NCBI RefSeq assembly: GCF_030708455.1
Contig: NZ_JAUYWF010000003.1
Location: 297,424-361,423 of the forward strand
Reading direction: 5' to 3'
Length of the DNA: 64,000 nt
Origin: Halomonas sp. SSL-5
GTDB taxonomy: Bacteria; Pseudomonadota; Gammaproteobacteria; Pseudomonadales; Halomonadaceae
Part shown: piece after piece, positions 49,842-60,580 of the stretch
Layout of the letters: every line of letters starts with the position of its first letter
Position numbering within the stretch: the stretch's first letter is position 1
The notes under the pieces: model-generated
What the model was told of the DNA's origin: nothing
What the model saw: only the letters and a program-made list of their open reading frames with translations
Database searches by the model: none
Translations under genes and position numbers: made by a program

Positions 49842-50945
49842 ATGAGGGACGCTGACGAGGATGCGACGGGCATCATACCGCTGAACCTGGTGCTGGGGCT
49901 GGCGGCGCTGGTGGTGATCGTGGCCGGCATGCGGGGCGGTGCCAGCCTGCTGGTGCCCATGCTGCTGGCGGCCTTTATCGCGGTGATCTGTACCGCGCCG
50001 GTGCTGTGGCTCAATCGCCACGGCCTGGGGCTGCGCCTCTCGGTGTGGCTGACCCTGGTGGTGATCGGTGGGGTGATCTCGCTGCTGGGGCTGCTGCTGG
50101 CCAACAGCTTCGGCACCTTCGTCGATGCCCTGCCGGGCATCGAACAGAAGCTCTACGACTATTATCTGGGGCTGCTGGATGGACTGTCGCGCCTGGGGCT
50201 GGCCATCGATACCGACCGCCTGGCGGAGCTGCTGGATGCCGAACAGCTGGGCGGCTGGATCCCGGCCCTGATCGGGGAGGTGGGCAACCTGCTGATGCAG
50301 AGCGTCGTGGTTGGGCTGCTGGCGGTGTTCATGCTCTTCGAGACCCTGAATTTCCGCGACAAGCTCTCCCGTGCCCTGGCCAACCCGGCCCCCAGCCTGG
50401 ATCGCTTCAGCGAATTCAGCCTGACCCTCAAGCGCTATCTGGCGGTGAAGACGGTGGTCAGCCTGGTAACCGGCACCCTGGTCTGGGTCGCCTGCCTGCT
50501 GGTGGGAGTGGATTTTCCGCTGCTCTGGGCGGTGCTCGCCTTTGCCCTCAACTACATTCCCAATATCGGCTCGGCCATCGCCGCGGTGCCGCCGGTGATG
50601 CTGCTGCTGGTCTCGCCCGGCGGCGGCCTGTTCGATGCGCTGCTGCTGGCGTCGGCTTATCTGGGCATCAACTTCCTGATCGGCAATATCGTCGAGCCAC
50701 GGATGATGGGCAAGGCGCTGGGCCTCTCCACCTTCATCGCCTTCCTGTCGCTGGTGGTGTGGGGCTGGGTCTTCGGCGCGGTGGGGATGCTGCTGTCGGT
50801 GGTGCTGACCATGACCCTGAAGATTGCCCTGGACAGCCACCCCCAGACACGCTGGATCGCCCATCTGCTGGGGCCGGGCGACGAGCCGGCGCTGGTCGCG
50901 GCGGATCGGCCGCCTTCCGAGCGGGACGAGGAAGAGGGGGGCTGA
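49842..50945 (+). CDS. AI-2E (DUF20) family permease
   Basis: A 367-residue inner-membrane protein with about eight helices. The ATG at 49842 has GGGAG six bases upstream; the ATG at 49836 is too close to it. The family segment FALNYIPNIGSAIAAVPPV near residue 235 and IVEPRMMGKALGLSTFIAF near residue 285 are clear. The family includes TqsA (AI-2 export) and Na+/H+ antiporters found in halophiles, so the substrate is open. Confidence 0.88.
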   Translation: MRDADEDATGIIPLNLVLGLAALVVIVAGMRGGASLLVPMLLAAFIAVICTAPVLWLNRHGLGLRLSVWLTLVVIGGVISLLGLLLANSFGTFVDALPGIEQKLYDYYLGLLDGLSRLGLAIDTDRLAELLDAEQLGGWIPALIGEVGNLLMQSVVVGLLAVFMLFETLNFRDKLSRALANPAPSLDRFSEFSLTLKRYLAVKTVVSLVTGTLVWVACLLVGVDFPLLWAVLAFALNYIPNIGSAIAAVPPVMLLLVSPGGGLFDALLLASAYLGINFLIGNIVEPRMMGKALGLSTFIAFLSLVVWGWVFGAVGMLLSVVLTMTLKIALDSHPQTRWIAHLLGPGDEPALVAADRPPSERDEEEGG

Positions 50946-50966
50946 GCCTGAAGGAGGTAGCCTGAA

Positions 50967-51002
50967 ACGACATCGCCCCGGCCGAGGCCGGGGCGATGTC
51001 GT
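50967..51002. terminator. Bidirectional terminator between the AI-2E permease and trxA
   Basis: ACGACATCGCCCCGGCC (50967-50983) pairs completely with GGCCGGGGCGATGTCGT (50986-51002). The innermost pairs would open to make a loop. It lies between convergent genes. Confidence 0.8.
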
Positions 51003-51019
51003 CGGCGGGCAAGTGCCGC

Positions 51020-51343
51020 TCAGGCGTTCTGTTCGATGAACTGGCTGAGCTGGGACTTGGACTGGGCGCCGACCAGGGAGGCGACCTTGGTGCCGGACTT
51101 GAACAGCATCACGGTGGGTACACCGCGGACACCCTGCTCGGCGGCGATCTCGGGAGCATCGTCGACATTGATGCTGACGACCTTGAGGTTGCCGCTGCGC
51201 TCCTCGGCGACCTCGTCGACCACCGGTGCCATCACCTTGCAGGGACCGCACCAGGGTGCCCAGAACTTGAGCAGCACCGGCGTTTCGGCCTTGAGGACTT
51301 CCTGCTCGAAGTTGGCGTTGGTGACATCGACGTTATTGGCCAT
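51020..51343 (-). CDS. trxA: Thioredoxin
   Basis: A 107-residue thioredoxin with the redox motif WCGPC near residue 34 and the cis-proline segment RGVPTVMLFKSG. It reduces cytoplasmic disulfides and is the usual electron donor to PAPS reductase, whose gene cysH lies nearby. It is divergent from cysB, with 244 bp between them. Confidence 0.96.
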   Translation of the reverse strand: MANNVDVTNANFEQEVLKAETPVLLKFWAPWCGPCKVMAPVVDEVAEERSGNLKVVSINVDDAPEIAAEQGVRGVPTVMLFKSGTKVASLVGAQSKSQLSQFIEQNA

Positions 51344-51489
51344 GGGGTTCTCCAGTTGCGTTGCGCTGCATCGAGCGGATCGGATTGGCAGGCGACGCCT
51401 GCGGGTCGCCTGTCCGGTCGGACGATGTTAGCGGTCGACCGGAGTGCTGGCAAATCGGAAATGCGTATCGGCGCCGCGTGCGATACCGG

Positions 51490-52559
<1,070 letters not shown>

Positions 52560-52662
52560 GCGGCGGTTGCCGCGCCTCGAGGGCGGCGGCCCCGCGGCGG
52601 CGGCGTTCAGACATGAGGACGGCCGCCCGGCATGCCGGGCGGCCAGCTTGTCTTCGGCGGGC

Positions 52663-53283
52663 TCAGTGCTGCAGGTGCAGGCCGCACTCGCGCTTGGCCT
52701 CGACCTTGGTGGGGTCGAAGTAGTCGAACTCGTTGGGCAGGTCGTGGCGCTGGAGGTAGGCGTGCAGGTCCTTCGCCGTCCAGTGCAGCAGCGGTGCCAC
52801 CTTGAGCAGCCCGTCGGCGTTGCGGCTGGCCGGGGCCATGCGCGAGCGTTCGGGGGTGTCCTCGGCGCGCAGGGCGGTGAACCAGACGTCAGGCGCCATC
52901 TCGCCGAGGGCTCGCTCGAAGGGCTCGATCTTCACCTCCTGGGTAAAGGCGTCGTGGTGCGGGTCATCGATGCCGGGGAAGGGGCCCTCCAGTGCCTCGC
53001 GGTGAGCGCGGGTGCGCCGCGGCAGGTAGCTGATCAGGTTGAGGTCGAGGCGGCGCACCAGAGCGTCGGCGAAGCGGTAGGTGGCCTCGGTGTTGTAGCC
53101 GTGGTCCATCCACACCACCGGGATATCCGGCCGCTGGGAGGACACCATGTGCAGGATGACCGCCTCGAAGGGGCGGAAGTTGGTGGTGCAGATCGGCTGG
53201 CTGCCCTGGTTCAGGGCCCAGCGGATCAGCGCTTCCGGGTCCTGGCCGAGGTCGCGGTTGATGATATCGAGCGTCTCAGTCAT
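52663..53283 (-). CDS. cysH: Phosphoadenylyl-sulfate (PAPS) reductase
   Basis: A 206-residue enzyme reducing PAPS to sulfite with thioredoxin. AGGAGA precedes the ATG at 53283. The PP-loop region is near CTTNFRPFEAVILHMV, and the catalytic cysteine is in the C-terminal signature KRECGLHLQH. There is no Cys-Cys pair for a 4Fe-4S cluster, so it is of the PAPS and not the APS type. A 12-bp inverted repeat lies about 90 bp upstream. Confidence 0.93.
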   Translation of the reverse strand: MTETLDIINRDLGQDPEALIRWALNQGSQPICTTNFRPFEAVILHMVSSQRPDIPVVWMDHGYNTEATYRFADALVRRLDLNLISYLPRRTRAHREALEGPFPGIDDPHHDAFTQEVKIEPFERALGEMAPDVWFTALRAEDTPERSRMAPASRNADGLLKVAPLLHWTAKDLHAYLQRHDLPNEFDYFDPTKVEAKRECGLHLQH

Positions 53284-53369
53284 GGGGCGTCTCCTGATGC
53301 GTATGCCGCCTACCCTAGCCGAGCCGCGGTGCACGCGCCCAATACCGATTTCTTGCGTTGTTATTACTC

Positions 53370-53403
53370 AAAAGGAATAAGCGATGTTTTTCTTATTCCT
53401 TTT
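53370..53403. promoter_or_regulatory. Perfect 12-bp inverted repeat upstream of cysH
   Basis: AAAAGGAATAAG (53370-53381) and CTTATTCCTTTT (53392-53403) are exact complements around a 10-bp spacer. The element begins at the pabB stop codon and lies 87-120 bp before cysH. The GGAATAA half-site resembles elements upstream of cysP and cysB, so CysB is the likely binder. A weak terminator for pabB is an alternative. Confidence 0.55.
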
Positions 53404-54761
53404 CATGGCTCCGAGAGCGCCGACATCAGGTGGCGGATCTTGTCCCATGTCTCCTGGTACTCCGCCTCGCCCTCCGAGTCGGCCACCAGGCCGCCGCCGC
53501 CCCACAGGTGGAGGCGGCCGCCGTCCGCCACCGCGGTGCGGATGGCGATGGAGGTGTCCATGTGCCCGCGCGTATCCACATAGCCGAGGCTGCCGCAGTA
53601 GACGCTGCGTCGGCTGGGCTCCAGCTCATCGATGATCTGCATGGCGCGCACCTTGGGCGCCCCCGTGATGGAACCACCGGGGAAGGCCGCCGCCAGCAGC
53701 TCCAGGGGGGTGCGCCCGGCGGCGAGCGTGCCGGTGACCACGCTGACCAGGTGGTGGACGTTGGCATAGCTCTCCAGGCCGCACAGCTGCGGCACCCGCA
53801 CCGTGCCGGGGCGGCAGCTGCGCCCCAGGTCGTTGCGCAGCAGGTCGACGATCATCACGTTCTCGGCGCGATCCTTGAGGCTGCCCTCGAGTTCGGCGGC
53901 CAGCTGGGCATCGCGCTCGGGGGTGTCGCCCCGCGGGCGGGTGCCCTTGATAGGACGGGTCTCCACCTGGCCGTCGCGGCACTCCAGGAAGCGCTCCGGC
54001 GACAGCGAGAGGATCGCCTGCTCACCCTTTCTGCCGGGCCAGGCCATGAAGCCGGCGAAGGGCGTCGGGGTCGCCTGGCGCAGGCGCCGGTAGGCGTGCC
54101 ACAAGTCACCCCGGTAGGGCGCGCTGAAGCGCTGGGCCAGGTTGACCTGGTAGCAGTCGCCGGCACGGATATAGCGCTGCACCGTCGCGAAGCGTGCCAG
54201 GTAGGCGTCGCGGTCGAGCTCGGCGGTAAAAGGTGCCGTCGGCCGGCAGGCGGTCTCGGCAGCGGGGGCGACGCTCAGCCACTCGAGTACCTGGCGGCGG
54301 CGCTCCGCGGTGGCCACCAGCCAGGCCTCGCCGCGCTGGTGGTCCTGAATCAGCGCCCAGTCGTAGAGCCCCACCCGGCTGGCCGGCAGTGTCACGGCCG
54401 GGCGTGCCCGCTCGCCCACCGGCTCCAGCAGGTAGCCGAGGTCGTAGCTCCAGTAGCCGATCAGCCCGCCCAGGAAGGGCAGTTCGCTGTCGACGGCCGG
54501 CCGGGGCAGGCGCTCGAGCAGCGCCCGTTGGGCGGCGAAGGGCCCAAGGCCTGCCAGCGCCGGCACGCCGTCGATGCGGCCCGACGCATCCACCTCCAGC
54601 ACCGCCAGCGGGTCGCTGGACAGGATGTCATAGCGCCCCCCTGGCGCCTCCGGGCGGCCACTGTCCAGCAACACGGCGCCAGGCCTGCCACGCAGGCGCG
54701 CGAAGGCGGGGAGTGGGGTGGGTCGGTAGGGGTGCGGCGTGATCTGGAGTGGTGCGGTCAT
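53403..54761 (-). CDS. pabB: Aminodeoxychorismate synthase component I
   Basis: A 452-residue chorismate-utilising enzyme making 4-amino-4-deoxychorismate for folate. The segment PIKGTRPRG carries the Lys that marks PabB (TrpE has Ala). GDCYQVNLAQRF, FPGGSITGAPKVRAMQIIDE, and YCGSLGYVDTRGHMDTSIAI are further family motifs. The start at 54761 gives MTAPLQITPHPYRPTPLPAF. The glutaminase partner is not adjacent; TrpG may serve. Confidence 0.93.
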   Translation of the reverse strand: MTAPLQITPHPYRPTPLPAFARLRGRPGAVLLDSGRPEAPGGRYDILSSDPLAVLEVDASGRIDGVPALAGLGPFAAQRALLERLPRPAVDSELPFLGGLIGYWSYDLGYLLEPVGERARPAVTLPASRVGLYDWALIQDHQRGEAWLVATAERRRQVLEWLSVAPAAETACRPTAPFTAELDRDAYLARFATVQRYIRAGDCYQVNLAQRFSAPYRGDLWHAYRRLRQATPTPFAGFMAWPGRKGEQAILSLSPERFLECRDGQVETRPIKGTRPRGDTPERDAQLAAELEGSLKDRAENVMIVDLLRNDLGRSCRPGTVRVPQLCGLESYANVHHLVSVVTGTLAAGRTPLELLAAAFPGGSITGAPKVRAMQIIDELEPSRRSVYCGSLGYVDTRGHMDTSIAIRTAVADGGRLHLWGGGGLVADSEGEAEYQETWDKIRHLMSALSEP

Positions 54762-54869
54762 CGACGGGCCTGCGGTTGGCCTTGGCTGGTTTGGGGCGCC
54801 CATTCTAGGCGCCGCGAGCGTCGCTGTCCTCGTCGATGCGCCCTGGTGGCCCCGGCGTTGCCGCTCGAC

Positions 54870-54880
54870 ATTGTCGACAT
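54870..54880. promoter_or_regulatory. Operator-like site 1 for the GntR regulator
   Basis: ATTGTCGACAT matches the perfect palindrome at 54986 in ten of eleven aligned bases. It lies between pabB and the regulator gene. Confidence 0.5.
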
Positions 54881-54899
54881 CCCCGGCCGAGGAGGTCGG

Positions 54900-54911
54900 G
54901 TTGTCTACAAC
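54900..54911. promoter_or_regulatory. Operator-like site 2 for the GntR regulator
   Basis: GTTGTCTACAAC is a near-perfect palindrome sharing TTGTC-ACAA with the other two sites; its centre is 31 bp from that of site 1, about three helical turns. Confidence 0.5.
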
Positions 54912-54942
54912 CAAAGACGTATCGTTCGGTCGTGACGCCATA

Positions 54943-54971
54943 TTGACCCGAGCACGGGCAATGGCTACTCT
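54943..54971 (+). promoter_or_regulatory. Candidate promoter of the methylcitrate regulator gene
   Basis: TTGACC at 54943-54948, a 17-bp spacer, and TACTCT at 54966-54971. The -35 is good and the -10 weak. Operator site 3 follows just downstream, where a bound repressor would block initiation. Confidence 0.4.
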
Positions 54972-54985
54972 TCCCCCATTCCATA

Positions 54986-54997
54986 ATTGTCGACAAT
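54986..54997. promoter_or_regulatory. Operator-like site 3, perfect palindrome before the GntR start codon
   Basis: ATTGTCGACAAT is a perfect 12-bp palindrome four bases before the ATG at 55002. Palindromes of this type are bound by FCD-family GntR regulators, so autorepression is likely. Confidence 0.65.
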
Positions 54998-55001
54998 CAC
55001 C

Positions 55002-55712
55002 ATGAAGCCAGCCGAAGTCGAAACATCCACCCCCGAGGTGCGCACCCTCGCCGAGCGGGTCTTCCAGCAGCTGCAGGATGCCATCGTACGCGGCGAGATC
55101 GCACCGGGCAGCAAGATCACCGAGCCCGGCCTGTCACGGACCTATGGCATCTCCCGTGGGCCGCTGCGCGAGGCGATGCGCCGCCTGGAGGCGCACCGCC
55201 TGATCGAGCGGGTGCCCCACGTCGGCGCCCGGGTGGTGAAGCTCTCGATGAAGGAGTTGCTCGAGCTGTTCGATGTGCGTGAGGCCCTGGAGAGCATGGC
55301 CGCCCGCCTGGCGGCCGAGCACATGACCGCCGAGGAGATCGCCGGGCTGCGTGAGGTGCTCTCGATGCATGAGCGCCAGGCCGACCTCAAGAAGGGCGAG
55401 GCCTACTTCCAGCGCGAGGGTGACCTGGATTTCCACTATCGCATCGTCCAGGGCAGCCACAACCGCATGCTGGTGACCATGCTCTGCGATGACCTCTACT
55501 ACCTGGTGCGGCTCTACCGCACCCAGTTCAGCGCCAGTGGCTCTCGTCCCCAGCGTGCCTTCGTCGAGCACCACCGCATCGTCGATGCCATCGAGGCCGG
55601 CGACGCCGAGCTCGCCGAGCTGCTGATGCGTCGTCACGTCAGCGCCTCCCGGGCCAATGTCGTCGATCGTTACGCCGCTTCCCTCAGGGAGCTGGAAGAC
55701 ACCACTGCCTGA
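55002..55712 (+). CDS. GntR/FCD-family regulator of the methylcitrate cluster
   Basis: A 236-residue regulator. The winged helix-turn-helix ([40 protein letters not shown]) fills residues 15-75, and an FCD effector domain with likely metal-binding His and Asp residues follows ([14 protein letters not shown]). It is the first gene before prpB, 31 bp apart, and three operator-like sites lie upstream. It probably represses prp genes until 2-methylcitrate or a related metabolite binds; this is inferred from context. Confidence 0.9.
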   Translation: MKPAEVETSTPEVRTLAERVFQQLQDAIVRGEIAPGSKITEPGLSRTYGISRGPLREAMRRLEAHRLIERVPHVGARVVKLSMKELLELFDVREALESMAARLAAEHMTAEEIAGLREVLSMHERQADLKKGEAYFQREGDLDFHYRIVQGSHNRMLVTMLCDDLYYLVRLYRTQFSASGSRPQRAFVEHHRIVDAIEAGDAELAELLMRRHVSASRANVVDRYAASLRELEDTTA

Positions 55713-55743
55713 CCCCTTACCGGATACCACCAGGAGAAACACC

Positions 55744-56634
55744 ATGACCCAGCAGACTCCCGGCGCCCGCTTCCGCGCCGCCCTCGAGGCCAATCGCCCG
55801 CTCTCCATCGTCGGCACCATCAACGCCTATACCGCCATGATGGCCGAGCGCGTCGGTCACCAGGCCATCTACCTCTCCGGCGGTGGCGTGGCCAACGCCT
55901 CCTTCGGCCTGCCGGACCTGGGCATGACCACCATGAACGACGTGGTCGAGGATGCCCATCGCATCTGTGGCGCCACCGACCTGCCGCTGCTGGTGGATAT
56001 CGATACCGGCTGGGGTGGGGCCTTCAACATCGCGCGTACCGTCAAGGAGATGCAGCGTGCCGGCGTGGCCGCCGTGCACCTCGAGGACCAGGTCGCCCAG
56101 AAGCGCTGTGGCCACCGCCCCAACAAGGAGATCGTCTCCAGGCAGGAGATGGTCGACCGCGTCAAGGCCGCCGCCGATGCACGTCTCGATCCGGACTTCT
56201 ACCTGATCGCGCGCACCGACGCCTTCCAGAAGGACGGTCTGGATGCCGCCATCGAGCGCTCCCAGGCCTGCATCGAGGCGGGTGCCGACGCCATCTTCGC
56301 CGAGGCGGTGCACACCCTCGACGACTATCGCGCCTTCTGCGAGCGCGTCGATGCGCCGATCCTCGCCAACATCACCGAGTTTGGTGCCACGCCGCTGTTC
56401 TCCCAGCAGGAGCTGGCCGAGGTGGGCTGCCGCATGGTGCTCTATCCGCTGTCTGCCTTCCGCGCCATGAACGCGGCGGCGCTCAAGGTCTACCAGAGCA
56501 TTCACGACAACGGCCACCAGCGTGACGTGGTCGACATGATGCAGACCCGCGACGAGCTCTACGACTTCCTCAACTACCACAGCTTCGAGCAGAAGCTCGA
56601 TGCCCTCTTCGTCGAGAAGGGCAGCGACGCCTGA
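55744..56634 (+). CDS. prpB: 2-Methylisocitrate lyase
   Basis: A 296-residue enzyme splitting 2-methylisocitrate into pyruvate and succinate, the last step of the methylcitrate cycle. The catalytic loop KRCGHRPNK is near residue 117, the metal-binding segment VDIDTGWG near 83, and IARTDAF near 155. AGGAG lies just before the ATG at 55744. prpC follows after 43 bp. Confidence 0.97.
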   Translation: MTQQTPGARFRAALEANRPLSIVGTINAYTAMMAERVGHQAIYLSGGGVANASFGLPDLGMTTMNDVVEDAHRICGATDLPLLVDIDTGWGGAFNIARTVKEMQRAGVAAVHLEDQVAQKRCGHRPNKEIVSRQEMVDRVKAAADARLDPDFYLIARTDAFQKDGLDAAIERSQACIEAGADAIFAEAVHTLDDYRAFCERVDAPILANITEFGATPLFSQQELAEVGCRMVLYPLSAFRAMNAAALKVYQSIHDNGHQRDVVDMMQTRDELYDFLNYHSFEQKLDALFVEKGSDA

Positions 56635-56677
56635 GACGCGCCCCACGCCGGAAACACCATTCAAGAGGAGAGACAAC

Positions 56678-57805
56678 ATGGCTGATAAACCCGTTAGTGG
56701 CGCAGGCCTGCGCGGCCAGAGCGCCGGCACCACCGCCCTGTGCACCGTCGGCAAGACCGGCTCGGGCCTGACCTACCGCGGCTTCGACATCAAGGAGCTG
56801 GCGGAGAAGGCGAAGTTCGAGGAAGTGGCCTACCTGCTGCTCAAGGGCAAGCTGCCCAACCAGGCCGAGCTCGACGCCTACATCACCAAGCTCAAGGGCC
56901 TGCGCGGCCTGCCCGCCGAACTCCGCACCGTGCTCGAGCAGATCCCGAAGGATGCTCACCCCATGGACGTGATGCGCACCGGCGCCTCCATGCTGGGTAA
57001 CCTGGAGACCGAGCAGAGCTTCGACGAGCAGCAGGACGTCTCCGACCGTCTGTTGGCCGTGCTGCCGTCGATCATCTGCTACTGGTACCGCTTCAGCCAC
57101 GACGGCGTGCGCATCGAGACCGAGACCGACGACGAGTCCGTGGGTGGCCACTTCCTGCACATGCTGCGCGGTGAGCCGGCCTCCGAGCTGCACGCCCGGG
57201 TGATGAACGTCTCGCTGATCCTCTACGCCGAGCACGAGTTCAATGCCTCGACCTTCACCGCCCGCGTCTGCGCCTCCACCCTCTCCGACATGCACTCCTG
57301 TGTGACCGGCGCCATCGGCTCCCTGCGCGGCCCGCTGCATGGTGGTGCCAACGAGGCGGCCATGGAGATGATCGAGGACTGGACGTCCGCCGACGAGGCC
57401 GAGAGCAAGATCCTCGGCATGCTCGAGCGCAAGGACAAGATCATGGGCTTCGGCCACGCGATCTATCGCGAGTCCGACCCGCGCAACGCGATCATCAAGG
57501 AGTGGTCGAAGAAGCTGGCCGAGGACGTGGGCGACAGCGTCCTCTACCCGGTCTCCGAGCGCGTCGAGGCGGTGATGTGGCGCGAGAAGAAGCTGTTCTG
57601 CAACGCCGACTTCTTCCACGCCAGCGCCTACCACTTCATGGACATTCCCACCAAGCTGTTCACCCCGATCTTCGTCTGTTCGCGGGTCACCGGCTGGTGT
57701 GCCCATGTCTTCGAGCAGCGCGCCAACAACCGCATCATCCGCCCGAGCGCCGACTATATCGGCCCGGAGAAGAGCGAGTGGGTGCCGATCGAACAGCGCG
57801 ACTGA
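56678..57805 (+). CDS. prpC: 2-Methylcitrate synthase
   Basis: A 375-residue citrate-synthase family enzyme condensing propionyl-CoA with oxaloacetate. LTYRGFDIKELAEKAKFEEV near residue 30, GPLHGGANEAAMEMI near 215, and the catalytic GFGHAIYRESDPRN near 255 are present. The short N-terminus and prp context favour 2-methylcitrate synthase over ordinary citrate synthase. AGAGGAGAG precedes the ATG at 56678. Confidence 0.95.
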   Translation: MADKPVSGAGLRGQSAGTTALCTVGKTGSGLTYRGFDIKELAEKAKFEEVAYLLLKGKLPNQAELDAYITKLKGLRGLPAELRTVLEQIPKDAHPMDVMRTGASMLGNLETEQSFDEQQDVSDRLLAVLPSIICYWYRFSHDGVRIETETDDESVGGHFLHMLRGEPASELHARVMNVSLILYAEHEFNASTFTARVCASTLSDMHSCVTGAIGSLRGPLHGGANEAAMEMIEDWTSADEAESKILGMLERKDKIMGFGHAIYRESDPRNAIIKEWSKKLAEDVGDSVLYPVSERVEAVMWREKKLFCNADFFHASAYHFMDIPTKLFTPIFVCSRVTGWCAHVFEQRANNRIIRPSADYIGPEKSEWVPIEQRD

Positions 57806-57884
57806 TCGATCGCCCGGACGGCCCGCCCGGGCCGTCCGGCCTGCCTCCCCTTCGCCCCGACGCCTGCAAGAGACCCCTCACGCC

Positions 57885-60512
57885 ATGAATACCGACTATC
57901 GCAAACCGCTTCCCGGCACCGAGCTGGACTACTTCGACGCGCGTGCGGCCGTCGAGGAGATCCAGCCCGGTGCCTATGACACCCTTCCCTACACCTCCCG
58001 GGTGCTGGCCGAGCAGCTGGTGCGTCGCTGTGAGTCCGAGCTGCTCACCGATGCGCTCAAGCAGCTGATCGAGCGCCGCCGTGACCTGGACTTCCCCTGG
58101 TACCCGGCCCGGGTGGTCTGCCACGACATCCTCGGCCAGACCGCACTGGTCGACCTGGCCGGCCTGCGCGATGCCATCGCCGAGCAGGGCGGCGACCCCG
58201 CCAAGGTCAACCCGGTGGTGCCGACCCAGCTGATCGTCGACCACTCCCTGGCCGTGGAGCACGCCGGCTTCGAGAAGGATGCCTTCGACAGGAACCGCGC
58301 CATCGAGGATCGTCGCAATGAGGATCGCTTCCACTTCATCGAGTGGACCAAGACCGCCTTCGAGAACGTCGACGTGATCCCCGCCGGCAACGGCATCATG
58401 CACCAGATCAATCTGGAGAAGATGTCGCCGGTGGTACAGGCGCGCGACGGCGTCGCCTTTCCCGACACCTGCGTGGGCACCGATAGCCACACCCCGCATA
58501 TCGACTGCCTGGGCGTGATCGCCATCGGCGTCGGCGGCCTCGAGGCCGAGACCGTGATGCTGGGCCGGCCCTCCATGATGCGCCTGCCCGATATCGTCGG
58601 CGTGGAGCTGACCGGCAAGCACAAGCCCGGCATCACCGCCACCGATATCGTGCTGGCGATCACCGAGTTCCTGCGCAAGGAGCGCGTGGTGGGGGCCTAT
58701 CTGGAGTTCTTCGGCGAGGGGGCCAAGAGCCTGACCATCGGCGACCGCGCCACCATCTCCAACATGACCCCGGAGTACGGCGCCTCGGCGGCGATGTTCT
58801 ATATCGATGAGCAGACCCTCGACTACCTGACGCTGACCGGCCGCGAGCCGGAGCAGGTCGAGCTGGTCGAGACCTACGCCAAGCAGACGGGCCTGTGGGC
58901 CGACAGCCTGTCCGGCGCCCAGTATGAGCGCGTGCTGACCTTCGACCTGTCCAGCGTGGAGCGCAACCTGGCGGGCCCCTCCAACCCGCACCGTCGTCTG
59001 CCCACCAGCGCCCTCGCCGAGCGCGGCATCGCCGTACCCTCATACAACGACAGCGCCAAGGCCCAGGCGGAGGAGAAGGCGGGTCATATGCCCGATGGCG
59101 CGGTGATCATCGCCGCCATTACCAGTTGCACCAACACCTCCAACCCGCGCAACGTGGTGGGCGCCGCGCTGCTGGCCAAGAAGGCCAACGAGCTGGGCCT
59201 GATTCGCAAGCCCTGGGTGAAGTCCTCCTTCGCTCCAGGCTCGAAGGTGGCGCGCCTCTATCTGGAGGAGGCGGGCCTGCTCGCCGAGCTTGAGAAGCTT
59301 GGCTTCGGCATCGTCGCCTATGCCTGCACCACCTGTAACGGGATGTCCGGCGCCCTGGACCCGAAGATCCAGCAGGAGATCATCGACCGTGATCTCTACG
59401 CTACCGCGGTGCTCTCCGGCAATCGCAACTTCGATGGCCGCATCCACCCCTATGCCAAGCAGGCCTTCCTGGCCTCGCCGGCGCTGGTGGTGGCCTACGC
59501 CATCGCCGGTACGGTGCGCTTCGACATCGAGAAGGACGTGCTGGGTACCGACCAGAACGGCAACCCGGTGACGCTCAAGGACCTGTGGCCCTCCGACGAG
59601 GAGATCGATGCCATCGTCGGCGAGTTCGTCAAGCCGGAGCAGTTCAAGCAGGTCTATATCCCGATGTTCGACCTGGACGCCTTCGAGAAGGCCGAGAGCC
59701 CGCTCTACGACTGGCGCCCCCAGAGCACCTATATCCGTCGCCCGCCCTACTGGGAAGGCAACATGGCGGCGGTGCGTGCGCTCAAGGGCATGCGGCCGCT
59801 GGCGATCCTGCCGGACAACATCACCACCGACCACCTGTCGCCGTCCAACGCGATCATGATGGACAGCGCGGCGGGGGAGTACCTGCACAAGATGGGCCTG
59901 CCGGAGGAGGACTTCAATTCCTACGCGACCCACCGCGGCGACCACCTCACCGCCCTGCGGGCCACCCTGGCCAACCCCAAGCTGTTCAACGAGATGGTGC
60001 GGGACGAGAGCGGCGAGGTAGTGCAGGGCTCGCTGGCACGCATCGAGCCGGAAGGCGAGGTGACCCGCATGTGGGAGGCCATCGAGACCTACATGGAACG
60101 CAAGCAACCGCTGATCGTCATCGCCGGCGCCGACTACGGCCAGGGCTCCTCCCGCGACTGGGCGGCCAAGGGCGTGGCACTGGCCGGGGTCGAGGCGATC
60201 GTGGCCGAAGGCTTCGAGCGCATCCATCGCACCAACCTGATCGGCATGGGCGTGATGCCCCTGCAGTTCCGGGAAGGCACCACCCGCCACACCCTGCAGC
60301 TCGACGGCACCGAGACCTATGACGTGGAAGGCACGCCCGAGCCGGGGGCGACCCTGGAGCTTGTCATCCACCGCAAGACCGGTGAGGTCGATCGCGTGCC
60401 GGTGACCTGCCGCCTGGATACCGCCGAGGAGGTCACCGTCTACTCCGCCGGGGGCGTGCTGCAGCGCTTCGCCAAGGATTTCCTGGAATCCGAGGTCGAG
60501 GCGGTCAGCTGA
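57885..60512 (+). CDS. acnD: Fe/S-dependent 2-methylisocitrate dehydratase AcnD
   Basis: An 875-residue aconitase-family protein. The cluster cysteines are in AAITSCTNTSNPRN and ACTTCNGMSG; the substrate loop is GADYGQGSSRDWAAKG near the C-terminus. AcnD dehydrates 2-methylcitrate to a 2-methylaconitate isomer that PrpF converts to the form used downstream. It lies 79 bp after prpC. The shorter length and the DTLPYTSRVLAEQLVRRCES start distinguish it from AcnA/AcnB. Confidence 0.95.
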   Translation: MNTDYRKPLPGTELDYFDARAAVEEIQPGAYDTLPYTSRVLAEQLVRRCESELLTDALKQLIERRRDLDFPWYPARVVCHDILGQTALVDLAGLRDAIAEQGGDPAKVNPVVPTQLIVDHSLAVEHAGFEKDAFDRNRAIEDRRNEDRFHFIEWTKTAFENVDVIPAGNGIMHQINLEKMSPVVQARDGVAFPDTCVGTDSHTPHIDCLGVIAIGVGGLEAETVMLGRPSMMRLPDIVGVELTGKHKPGITATDIVLAITEFLRKERVVGAYLEFFGEGAKSLTIGDRATISNMTPEYGASAAMFYIDEQTLDYLTLTGREPEQVELVETYAKQTGLWADSLSGAQYERVLTFDLSSVERNLAGPSNPHRRLPTSALAERGIAVPSYNDSAKAQAEEKAGHMPDGAVIIAAITSCTNTSNPRNVVGAALLAKKANELGLIRKPWVKSSFAPGSKVARLYLEEAGLLAELEKLGFGIVAYACTTCNGMSGALDPKIQQEIIDRDLYATAVLSGNRNFDGRIHPYAKQAFLASPALVVAYAIAGTVRFDIEKDVLGTDQNGNPVTLKDLWPSDEEIDAIVGEFVKPEQFKQVYIPMFDLDAFEKAESPLYDWRPQSTYIRRPPYWEGNMAAVRALKGMRPLAILPDNITTDHLSPSNAIMMDSAAGEYLHKMGLPEEDFNSYATHRGDHLTALRATLANPKLFNEMVRDESGEVVQGSLARIEPEGEVTRMWEAIETYMERKQPLIVIAGADYGQGSSRDWAAKGVALAGVEAIVAEGFERIHRTNLIGMGVMPLQFREGTTRHTLQLDGTETYDVEGTPEPGATLELVIHRKTGEVDRVPVTCRLDTAEEVTVYSAGGVLQRFAKDFLESEVEAVS

Positions 60513-60580
60513 CGCCGAGCGACGGGGTCACGGCCCCGCCGTCTTGTAGGCAGCTCGAAGCTTCTCCGGCGACAGGCCTA

